Source: Flavobacteriales bacterium
Lineage (GTDB): Bacteria > Bacteroidota > Bacteroidia > Flavobacteriales > Flavobacteriaceae
Reading direction: 5' to 3'
Length of the DNA stretch: 5,063 nt
Assembly (NCBI GenBank): GCA_027008965.1
Contig: JALVDN010000044.1
Location: 1-5,063 of the forward strand
The notes below the pieces were generated by a model. That model was not told the origin of the DNA and made no database searches. It worked only from the letters and a program-made list of their open reading frames with translations. The position numbers were made by a program, and so were the translations under genes. This document shows, piece by piece, positions 1-5,063 of this stretch; position 1 is the stretch's first letter; the number at the start of each line of letters is the position of its first letter.

Positions 1-1
1 T

Positions 2-613
2 GCTGCCAAGCCCAGGCGGATTCAAGATATATTTGATTTTCATTTAACCGATAGTATTCACCCCGAAGTGTTGAGCATGTATAATGTCAAATATATGATT
101 TTCAATACGGAAAAGGGTTTGCAATATACCAATAATCCGGGAGCTTTGGGCAATGCATGGTTTGTGGAAAAAATCAAGAAAGTACAATCACAAGATGAAG
201 AAATTTTGGCACTGAATAAGACGGATTTAAGTCGTGTGGCTATTTTGAGTGAAAAAATGAATGAGGTAGGAGATCATTTTGCGCCGGACAGTTCGGCTTT
301 TATCAAGTTGACTTCCTATCATCCCGAGAAGTTGGAATATATATCTGAAAATTCAAAGGAAGGTTTTGCGGTTTTTTCGGAGAATTATTATCCCTATGGA
401 TGGAAAGCCTTTGTAGATGGAAAGCAGATGGAAATTTTCAGAGTAAACTATTCGTTGAGAGGATTGAAAATTCCGGCCGGGAAACACAAAATCGTGATGC
501 AATTTGAGCCGGAAGTTATCAAAACAGGAACCAAAATCACGCTTTTCTTTATTGTATTATTTGTTTTATCCATTATTTGGTTGGGTTATAGCATATGGAA
601 GAGGAAAAGTTAA
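2..613 (+). CDS. YfhO-family membrane protein, C-terminal part (5' end outside the window)
   Basis: The frame is open from the left edge to TAA at 611-613, giving 203 residues of a protein that starts upstream. The GTG at 68 is an internal codon, because homologous-looking sequence (AAKPRRIQDIFD) precedes it. The fragment resembles the end of Bacteroidota YfhO proteins: an AK..R.Q segment at the left edge, then NVKYMIF (about nt 83-103), NPGALGNAWFV (nt 134-166), and an ENYYPYGWKAFVDGK segment (about nt 380-424) in a beta-rich extracytoplasmic region. A single hydrophobic helix at about nt 536-598 follows, with a basic tail WKRKS. In the family, a long multi-pass membrane region resembling GT-C glycosyltransferases precedes this part. 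Gram-positive YfhO is linked to glycosylation of envelope polymers; the substrate in Bacteroidota is not known to me. The 19-bp overlap with the next glycosyltransferase gene supports translational coupling and a shared envelope-glycan role, which is inference. Confidence 0.85.
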   Translation, partial: AAKPRRIQDIFDFHLTDSIHPEVLSMYNVKYMIFNTEKGLQYTNNPGALGNAWFVEKIKKVQSQDEEILALNKTDLSRVAILSEKMNEVGDHFAPDSSAFIKLTSYHPEKLEYISENSKEGFAVFSENYYPYGWKAFVDGKQMEIFRVNYSLRGLKIPAGKHKIVMQFEPEVIKTGTKITLFFIVLFVLSIIWLGYSIWKRKS

Positions 614-1509
614 AATTCAGCTTTATAGTTCTTTTTTATCATTCGGAAGAACTAGCGCTTTCTTTTCTGGAAAGTTTGGTTTTACAATTGAAAAATGTAA
701 GTCCAAATCAAGTGGAACTTATAGCGGTTTTTCCTGAAAAAAATAAGTTTATTGAAAAAATTGTAGCAGAAGTCTTTCGTAAAAATAATGTTGATATTCA
801 AATAAAAACAATTCCATTGAAAGATTTTAAGAAAGTAAAGGCTTGGAATAAAGGAATAGAAAGTGCTGAAGGGCGTTTTTTGATTTTTTCGGTGGATGAT
901 GTTTTGTTGCATCATAGATATGTCACCACCTTTGAAGAAGAAGTGGAAAGAATGTCGCAACCGGTGGTTGGTGGCGGTAGAATCATTCCGTTTTTTGACA
1001 GGGAAAAACCCGCATGGTTGGCCAAATGGCTCCTCCCTTTACTGGAAGAGATAAATCTGGGTGAAGAAATAAAGCCTTTTCCAAAGAAGAAACATCCGTT
1101 GGGTCAAAATATGTTTGCATCCAAAGAAATATTTGACCAATACGGAAATTTTGAAGAAAAAAACGATATGTCGGCTAAAATTGCCTTGGAAAGCTTCTTC
1201 TCAAAACTGCGCCAACAAAATGTTCCCGTTTTTTATTTCCCGAATTTGATGGTTTGGCATTTCATTCCGGAGGAAAAATTAGACAGATCTTACTTGCGAA
1301 AGATGGCAGAAGAAAAAATTTTGTTGGATAAACAACAAGCCCGTCAAAAAGGTTTTAAATATATTTTCAGATTAAAATTAATGGAATTATGGAAATGGAT
1401 AGTAACCTTTTTGATGGCAGTATATTATTTTTTAACCGGTCAATGGAGTAAAATCAAGTCGGTTTTTCAATATCGCTATTGGCATACAAAAACCCTATTT
1501 TCGGACTAG
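595..1509 (+). CDS. Family 2-like glycosyltransferase with C-terminal membrane helix
   Basis: A 304-residue protein with a GT-A, family 2 pattern. A beta strand KFSFIVLFYHSEE (residues 7-19) opens the nucleotide-sugar fold. KAWNKGIESAEG (82-93) matches the A-x-N-x-G helix. FSVDDV (98-103) supplies the DXD-type metal and nucleotide-sugar site, D101/D102. VVGGGRIIPFF (124-134) and a GQNMF segment (170-174) followed by FDQYGNFEE resemble the acceptor-side motifs of family 2 enzymes. VWHFIPEE (220-227) carries the conserved late His222. A hydrophobic stretch at about 264-284 probably anchors the C-terminus at the inner membrane. The ATG at 595 lies inside the upstream YfhO-like gene and is the only in-frame ATG before the first fold strand. 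There is no Shine-Dalgarno sequence, so coupling to the upstream gene is likely. Donor and acceptor sugars cannot be read from the sequence. A role in lipid-linked or surface glycan synthesis is inferred. Confidence 0.85.
   Translation: MEEEKLKFSFIVLFYHSEELALSFLESLVLQLKNVSPNQVELIAVFPEKNKFIEKIVAEVFRKNNVDIQIKTIPLKDFKKVKAWNKGIESAEGRFLIFSVDDVLLHHRYVTTFEEEVERMSQPVVGGGRIIPFFDREKPAWLAKWLLPLLEEINLGEEIKPFPKKKHPLGQNMFASKEIFDQYGNFEEKNDMSAKIALESFFSKLRQQNVPVFYFPNLMVWHFIPEEKLDRSYLRKMAEEKILLDKQQARQKGFKYIFRLKLMELWKWIVTFLMAVYYFLTGQWSKIKSVFQYRYWHTKTLFSD
1506..1509. other. Shared CTAG palindrome holding the stop codons of two convergent genes
   Basis: The plus-strand glycosyltransferase ends with TAG at 1507-1509. 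The minus-strand DUF3810-like gene ends with TAG read from 1508 back to 1506. The palindrome CTAG therefore terminates both genes, leaving no intergenic space. I see no obvious hairpin with a U-tract immediately beyond either stop, so each transcript probably extends into the other gene in antisense. Confidence 0.95.
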
Positions 1510-2534
1510 TTATTTTTGTTCATATAGTTCATAATAAGCAATAAAACATCTTCATAAGATTCCATTCCTTTTCCTTTTTGATTGATTTTTAAAAAAACAT
1601 CATACGGTTTGGTTGGATTGACAGGAAGCCGGTGTTTTTTTCTGAATTCCCGTGCTTCTATCAAATCCTTTTTGATTTTCTTATCAAGATCAGCCCATAT
1701 ATATTTATATAATGTATAGTTTGAATTCCGCTTCAAATTTTGAAGGAGATATTCCATGGCTGTCAAATAAGAGGCATATTTGAATTTTGTATCGGAACTG
1801 TTATCAGCCAACACAAATGCAATAAATTCGGCTTCGGTTTCATGCGCATAACCGATTTGATGAGCGAGTTCGTGTAAAACCACATGCGGTTGGAAAACCT
1901 TAGGATATAAGGTGTTCACTTGGGCTTCATGTGTGAAAGGATTGAAATAACCTTGAATTTGAAGATAAGATAAAACAGGAGCAAAAACGGAGGGTTTCAC
2001 CACATAATACCGTTGCTTTAAATAGGCGAAAGACGTATGTTGGTTTTCTATGATTGATTTGGCTTCTTGCGCAAGGATCTTCAATTCATATTTTTGATTA
2101 GAAGTATGCAATTTCCTGTTTAGTTCGTTTAAACTGTCTTTCATACGGATACTAAACAAATAAAAATCTTCATGGGATGGTTTAATGGGATCAACATCAA
2201 TTCTTTCATGAAACGGAACTCTGAAATAATTCAACCCCCATGATAAATAAAAAACAAAGACAATTTTCCAAAATAAGTCTCCTGCAAATAATCCTAGAGC
2301 CTTCCATTCATGATGGATTAAAAAAATTATGATCCGGGTAACAAACCACAATAAGAAACCCAAGTATAAAAGATCGCCGATAGAAAACGGAATCCATCTC
2401 ACGACAAACAGGTCAATAGTCCGGATGACAGGATAAATTAACAAGCTATATAAATTCTCGGTTAAAACAGGATAATATTTAAAAACTATCAGTAGAATGA
2501 GAAGGATAATCCATTTTTGTAATAGCGTTTTCAT
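1506..2534 (-). CDS. DUF3810-like membrane-anchored zinc metalloprotease
   Basis: A 342-residue protein. The N-terminal third is hydrophobic, with about three or four membrane helices (roughly residues 7-20, 28-47, 52-74 and 84-100). The conserved WGLNYFRVPFHER (99-111) follows. Next come a helical soluble region and GYFNPFTHEAQVN (195-207), then VVLHELAHQIGYAHETEAEFIAF (218-240). In that segment His221, Glu222 and His225 form an HExxH zinc site, with Glu232 or Glu236 as the likely third ligand. This order and length fit the DUF3810 family, which is common in Bacteroidota and annotated as putative metallopeptidases of unknown substrate. The catalytic domain's side of the membrane depends on helix number and is not settled. 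The ATG at 2532-2534 directly precedes a short Lys-containing n-region and the first helix. The gene appears to be a single transcription unit, divergent from the repeat protein and convergent with the glycosyltransferase. Confidence 0.85.
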   Translation of the reverse strand: MKTLLQKWIILLILLIVFKYYPVLTENLYSLLIYPVIRTIDLFVVRWIPFSIGDLLYLGFLLWFVTRIIIFLIHHEWKALGLFAGDLFWKIVFVFYLSWGLNYFRVPFHERIDVDPIKPSHEDFYLFSIRMKDSLNELNRKLHTSNQKYELKILAQEAKSIIENQHTSFAYLKQRYYVVKPSVFAPVLSYLQIQGYFNPFTHEAQVNTLYPKVFQPHVVLHELAHQIGYAHETEAEFIAFVLADNSSDTKFKYASYLTAMEYLLQNLKRNSNYTLYKYIWADLDKKIKKDLIEAREFRKKHRLPVNPTKPYDVFLKINQKGKGMESYEDVLLLIMNYMNKNN

Positions 2535-2539
2535 GACGA

Positions 2540-2547
2540 CAAATTTA
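2540..2547 (-). promoter_or_regulatory. Candidate Bacteroidota -7 box (TAAATTTG) for the DUF3810-like gene
   Basis: On the minus strand TAAATTTG fits the Bacteroidota -7 consensus TAnnTTTG and lies 5 nt before the ATG. Transcription would then begin at or just before the start codon, giving a nearly leaderless mRNA. I find no clear TTG at the expected -33 distance, so this may be a chance match in AT-rich DNA. Confidence 0.3.
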
Positions 2548-2626
2548 AAGAAAGAAAAATAGAGTCATTTTCTTAAAGAAAAGTTAAAATATTAATCAAA
2601 AACTTATTGATTGTCAATGAAATATA

Positions 2627-2645
2627 AATTTAAAAATTTTAAATT
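2627..2645. repeat. 19-bp A/T-only perfect inverted repeat
   Basis: AATTTAAAA and TTTTAAATT form a perfect inverted repeat with 9-bp arms around one central A. It lies in the middle of the divergent intergenic region. Being all A/T it would form only a weak hairpin. It could be a DNA-bending or binding site, but such palindromes arise easily by chance in DNA this AT-rich. Confidence 0.35.
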
Positions 2646-2664
2646 AGTTTATAAAAAAGCTAAA

Positions 2665-2680
2665 TGTTAATTTTTTAACA
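2665..2680. promoter_or_regulatory. Candidate operator: inverted repeat TGTTAA-N4-TTAACA
   Basis: Two perfect 6-bp arms are separated by TTTT, and the right arm ends 21 bp before the TATATTTG box of the repeat-protein gene. A dimeric regulator bound here would lie over or next to the -33 region. No regulator gene is in the window, so function is inferred only from position and symmetry. Confidence 0.35.
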
Positions 2681-2701
2681 CGACTTAATATTCTGTATAC
2701 A

Positions 2702-2709
2702 TATATTTG
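2702..2709 (+). promoter_or_regulatory. Probable Bacteroidota -7 box (TATATTTG) for the surface-protein gene
   Basis: TATATTTG matches the TAnnTTTG consensus exactly and lies 52 nt before the ATG at 2762, giving a 5' leader of roughly 45 nt. There is no perfect TTG about 20 bp upstream; that space is AT-rich and adjoins the TGTTAA/TTAACA inverted repeat. The leader before the start codon is A/T-rich with no Shine-Dalgarno sequence, as is usual in Flavobacteriia. Confidence 0.5.
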
Positions 2710-2761
2710 AAAAAATTTTTGTTCAGTTTAAATTGTAAATTATACATTAAATATATATACT

Positions 2762-5063
2762 ATGAAAGAAAGCTACACGCGTCAGACAAATGCAAATTCT
2801 CGCTCAAGAATTTGGATATTTGTTTTATTTCTGATTTTAGGAATGGGTTTAATTCAGCCCTATACTGCAATAGCTCAGGATGCGGATGGTGATGGAATTA
2901 TTAACACCACCGACTTGGATGCTGATAATGATGGTATTCCCGATGCTGATGAAGGATTTTATCAAAGTTTAGCGGCAAATGGCGATTTTGACGGGAATAT
3001 TACGACCATTACATCCGGATATGAGTATGAACAAACGCTTTCGGATGTTACTATTCATATGATTGGAGATAATCCTGGCGACCTGGACACATGGACCGAA
3101 ACCACCTCAGGTTCGGGGGATTTATATGCCGATGGAACAACAGTTACAGTTGTAGAGCCACAGCAGAATAATCCCGGGGTGGAAAATGTAACTTTTTCCA
3201 CGGGTTCGGTTTACGTTCAATTTGCCGTGGTGGACATTGATGCAAATGGCGAAAAACATAATATAAAGGTATATGATGAAAACGGGGTATTGATTCCCAA
3301 TTTGTCAAGTTACATTACATCTACGATTGAAGGTACTTCGGGAACGGCCCCCGGAACGCCCACTGTTTTTAATGATTTGGGAACCAATGTTAATATTACC
3401 GACCATGGTGACAATATTGATGTAAGCCCTATCAATGCTGCGGGAGGACATGAATTTGCCCGTTCCAATATGATTATGTTTGATTTTTCGAACAAATTGA
3501 TTAGCAAAATAGTTGTTAGTAATATTGGAACGGGAGGGACTCCCGGCTTACTTTTTCATATGGTAACGGTTCCTGACGAATATCAACCGGATACCGATAA
3601 CGATAACATTCCCGATTATTTGGATTTGGATGCCGATAATGACGGTATTTATGATATTATTGAAGCAGGTAATGGTGCAAACGATACCGATCACGATGGT
3701 ATGACCAACAATCCGGTGGGTAATAATGGTTTGGATGATAATTTGGAAACCGACGACACCACCCATGCCAATGCCAATTACACCCTGCCGGATACCGATG
3801 GTGACGGCCATAATGATTTTGAAGATATTGATGCCGATAATGATGGTATTGTAGATAATATCGAAGGCCAAACCACTGCGGGCTACACGGTGCCCGTTGG
3901 AACTGATAGCGACAACAACGGGGTGGACGATGCCTATGATACCAATGGCACTTGGGTTGAGCCTACCGATACCGATAATGACGGCACCCCCGATTATTTG
4001 GACACCGACAGTGATAACGATGGCAATTCCGACTCCTTGGAAGGATGGGATGCAAATAATGACGGAACGCCCGATATTACACCGGCCAATGCCGATGCCG
4101 ACAACGACGGATTAGATGATGCTTACGACAATGATGACACACAAATCAACCCGACCAACGGTCAAACGCCGACTGATTTCCCCGATGCTGATAATCCGGG
4201 CGGAGATAGAGACTGGCGTCAAGTTTATACCGAGCCCGATGCAGATGGAGATGGTGTGGCGGATGCGAATGATTTGGATGATGATAACGACGGGATACCC
4301 GATACCGAAGAATGTCCGCCTTTGGATGTTTCGACTTTGACTAATACCGAAACGCAAACTTTCAGGTATGGAACTCAAATGGTTACGCTAAACAGTGATA
4401 TTTCAACGGGTCAGGGAATTTCAACGGTAACCATTAATGGTAAAACATACATTCAACATAATATTAATAATAATCCCCCCGGTCCGCCCAATAATTATGC
4501 CGATAATTCTATTGTTTATCAGGAACCTATTAAGAATTTCCAAATATGTTTTTATGATCTCGAAAAGAAAAATAATAACAATAAGGAATACCTGAAAGTA
4601 GAATTTTTACTTAATGGAGTTGTTTATAATGTAAGCCCTAATGAAGTAACTGTTGGTCAATATGTATTACAAACCAGTGCCAACGGTGTTTCACCCATGA
4701 CTTTTGAGGGAACTATTCAAAGTATTCCGGGAGGAACATTATCCGTTGATCCATCCGGTGCAGTATGTTTCAATATAATAGGGCCTATTGATGAGATTCG
4801 GTTTAGTTATGCCGAAACTTATGATTTGAATAACGGAGGCCCCGGACGTAGTATGTTATACAATATTCCGGTGGCTTGTCCCGATAGTGACGGTGATGGA
4901 ATTTCGGATCGTTTGGATATCGACTCCGACAACGACGGTATTCCCGACATAGTGGAAGCCGGCGGAACGGATAACGACCACGATGGTCATGTGGATTATC
5001 TCACCCCGGGTGATCCTACGAGCATGCAAGATGATGATGGCGATGGCTTGGCCGATGCAGTGG
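2762..5063 (+). CDS. Large secreted Asp-rich thrombospondin type 3-repeat surface protein, 3' end outside the window
   Basis: The frame starts at ATG 2762 and stays open for 767 codons to the right edge. An in-frame TAA at 2729-2731 excludes an upstream start. The N-terminus is a signal peptide: a long polar, basic n-region (1-16), a hydrophobic core (17-31), and cleavage predicted after AIA (36-38), leaving Gln39. An N-terminal Gln is frequent in secreted Bacteroidota proteins, where it becomes pyroglutamate. The mature part alternates Asp-rich calcium-binding repeats resembling thrombospondin type 3 (residues 40-64, 277-486, 492-517, 708-767) with two beta-rich domains (about 66-272 and 519-706). 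Calcium bound by the DxDxDG loops should stiffen the repeat runs into a rod displaying the domains. Such Flavobacteriia proteins usually end in a type IX secretion sorting domain; that end is outside the window, so export to the cell surface is inferred. Adhesion is the likely role but unproven. GC is clearly higher here than in the intergenic DNA, partly because Asp and Gly codons dominate. Confidence 0.88.
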   Translation, partial: MKESYTRQTNANSRSRIWIFVLFLILGMGLIQPYTAIAQDADGDGIINTTDLDADNDGIPDADEGFYQSLAANGDFDGNITTITSGYEYEQTLSDVTIHMIGDNPGDLDTWTETTSGSGDLYADGTTVTVVEPQQNNPGVENVTFSTGSVYVQFAVVDIDANGEKHNIKVYDENGVLIPNLSSYITSTIEGTSGTAPGTPTVFNDLGTNVNITDHGDNIDVSPINAAGGHEFARSNMIMFDFSNKLISKIVVSNIGTGGTPGLLFHMVTVPDEYQPDTDNDNIPDYLDLDADNDGIYDIIEAGNGANDTDHDGMTNNPVGNNGLDDNLETDDTTHANANYTLPDTDGDGHNDFEDIDADNDGIVDNIEGQTTAGYTVPVGTDSDNNGVDDAYDTNGTWVEPTDTDNDGTPDYLDTDSDNDGNSDSLEGWDANNDGTPDITPANADADNDGLDDAYDNDDTQINPTNGQTPTDFPDADNPGGDRDWRQVYTEPDADGDGVADANDLDDDNDGIPDTEECPPLDVSTLTNTETQTFRYGTQMVTLNSDISTGQGISTVTINGKTYIQHNINNNPPGPPNNYADNSIVYQEPIKNFQICFYDLEKKNNNNKEYLKVEFLLNGVVYNVSPNEVTVGQYVLQTSANGVSPMTFEGTIQSIPGGTLSVDPSGAVCFNIIGPIDEIRFSYAETYDLNNGGPGRSMLYNIPVACPDSDGDGISDRLDIDSDNDGIPDIVEAGGTDNDHDGHVDYLTPGDPTSMQDDDGDGLADAV
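2879..2953 (+). repeat. First Asp-rich repeat cap (residues 40-64)
   Basis: This segment follows the predicted cleavage site directly. It contains two consecutive calcium-binding units, DADGDGI then DADNDGIPD, ending in DEG. It is matched almost position for position by the second cap at 4235-4312 and introduces beta-rich domain I. Confidence 0.8.
2957..3577 (+). other. Domain I: beta-rich inserted domain (residues about 66-272)
   Basis: This region lacks the Asp-repeat pattern and has alternating hydrophobic residues typical of beta strands. Notable stretches are VYVQFAVVDIDANGEKHNIK (150-169), followed by YDENGVLI, and ISKIVVSNIGTGGTPGLLF (247-265). It contains no cysteine. It shares sequence landmarks with domain II, so the two are probably one family. 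A ligand-binding or adhesive beta-sandwich is a guess. Confidence 0.55.
3590..4219 (+). repeat. Long Asp-rich thrombospondin type 3-like repeat run (residues 277-486)
   Basis: About 210 residues of degenerate DxDxDGxxD units. Examples are DTDNDNIPDYLD (277-288), DADNDGIYDIIE (290-301), DTDGDGHNDFED (344-355), DADNDGIVDNIE (357-368), DTDNDGTPDYLD (403-414), DTDSDNDGNSD (415-425) and DADNDGLDDAYD (445-456). The run closes with FPDADNPGGDRDWR (473-486), an ending I recognise from repeat proteins of Flavobacteriia. Units differ in length and codon choice, so this is an old, diverged array rather than a recent expansion. Several spurious frames on both strands arise from its low complexity. Confidence 0.85.
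4235..4312 (+). repeat. Second Asp-rich repeat cap (residues 492-517)
   Basis: Two calcium-binding units, DADGDGVAD and DDDNDGIPD, lead into EE and then Cys518. The arrangement repeats the first cap (residues 40-64) with a spacing of 452 residues, and domain II follows it as domain I follows the first cap. Confidence 0.8.
4316..4879 (+). other. Domain II: second beta-rich inserted domain (residues about 519-706)
   Basis: A non-repeat, beta-strand-like region. NFQICFYDLEKKNNNNKEYL (592-611) and LLNGVVY (616-622) parallel the VYVQFAVVDID...NGVLI part of domain I. IDEIRFSYAETYDLNNGGPG (676-695) parallels ISKIVVS...GGTPG. Unlike domain I it has cysteines: Cys596, Cys669, Cys706, plus Cys518 at its entry. 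Two disulfides are possible in the oxidising exterior. Function unknown. Confidence 0.55.
4883..5063 (+). repeat. Second Asp-rich repeat run, cut by the window edge (residues 708-767)
   Basis: The run begins DSDGDGISDRLDIDSDNDGI and continues PDIVEAGGTDNDHDG, matching the start of the run at 3590 (DTDNDNIPDYLDLDADNDGI, then YDIIEAG and NDTDHDG). It is still in the repeat pattern (DDDGDGLADAV) at the last base, so the protein continues well beyond the window. Confidence 0.82.

Noticed and set aside
504..737. Plus-strand 77-codon frame spanning the YfhO/glycosyltransferase junction
   Set aside because: It overlaps two supported genes in a third frame and encodes nothing recognisable.
682..960. 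Minus-strand 92-codon frame inside the glycosyltransferase gene
   Set aside because: It is antisense to a gene with clear family motifs. Its Phe/Ile/Asn-rich product is what A-rich coding sequence gives when read backwards.
2606..2618. Short inverted repeat ATTGA-TTG-TCAAT in the intergenic region
   Set aside because: Five-bp arms in AT-rich DNA are expected by chance, and it has no clear position relative to either candidate promoter.
2707..2892. A 61-codon plus-strand frame beginning at TTG just after the promoter box
   Set aside because: It spans the leader and signal-peptide region of the surface-protein gene in another frame, has a weak start codon and no recognisable product.
3310..3507. 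Minus-strand 65-codon frame within domain I
   Set aside because: It is fully antisense to the surface-protein gene and has no family features.
3548..3871. Minus-strand open frame of 107 codons rich in Ile, Gly and Thr
   Set aside because: It is the reverse complement of the Asp/Asn/Gly repeat codons of the surface-protein gene. The repetitive Ile-rich product and total overlap with a well-supported gene show it is a shadow.
3897..4378. Short open frames on both strands over the Asp-rich run, including Met/Pro/Thr-rich products at 3897-4115 and 4116-4340 and a minus-strand frame at 4112-4378
   Set aside because: All lie inside the surface-protein gene and have low-complexity compositions produced by reading GAT/GAC-rich repeats in other frames.
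2879..5063. Possible CRISPR array or recent tandem DNA repeat, suggested by recurring GATGCCGATAATGA-like words
   Set aside because: The recurrences are in frame, differ at third codon positions and in spacing, and encode conserved DxDNDGI units. They are protein-level repeats without identical direct repeats and uniform spacers.

Overview
The window looks like a chromosomal segment from a Bacteroidota bacterium, most likely class Flavobacteriia. The evidence is low overall GC, a very AT-rich intergenic region, no Shine-Dalgarno sequences, TAnnTTTG-type promoter boxes, and a gene set typical of the group: a YfhO-like membrane protein, a DUF3810-like membrane metalloprotease, and a secreted protein full of Asp-rich calcium-binding repeats. 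Species cannot be assigned from the sequence alone.

Layout. Positions 2-613 (+) hold the C-terminal part of a YfhO-family multi-pass membrane protein whose 5' end lies outside the window. It overlaps by 19 bp a family 2-like glycosyltransferase gene (595-1509, +). The two form a compact operon, probably acting in cell-envelope glycan or glycolipid assembly. Facing them is a DUF3810-like gene on the minus strand (1506-2534), with N-terminal membrane helices and an HELAH zinc-protease motif. The convergent genes meet tail to tail, and both TAG stop codons lie in one CTAG palindrome.

Positions 2535-2761 form a divergent, very AT-rich intergenic region. It carries a good TAnnTTTG promoter box for the rightward gene, a weaker one for the leftward gene, and two A/T-dominated inverted repeats.

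From 2762 to the right edge runs the largest gene, open in frame for 767 codons without a stop. It encodes a secreted, strongly acidic protein with a signal peptide (predicted mature N-terminus Gln39), thrombospondin type 3-like Asp-rich repeats, and two beta-rich inserted domains. The order is short repeat cap, domain I, long repeat run, second cap, domain II, second repeat run. This makes a higher-order repeat unit of roughly 430-450 residues, and the second copy is cut by the window edge. By analogy with Flavobacteriia proteins it is probably a type IX-secreted surface protein or adhesin, but the C-terminal sorting domain that would show this is not in the window.

No RNA genes, CRISPR arrays, insertion sequences or phage genes were seen. 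The most interesting item is the super-repeat architecture of the surface protein. The rest looks like ordinary chromosomal envelope-related content.
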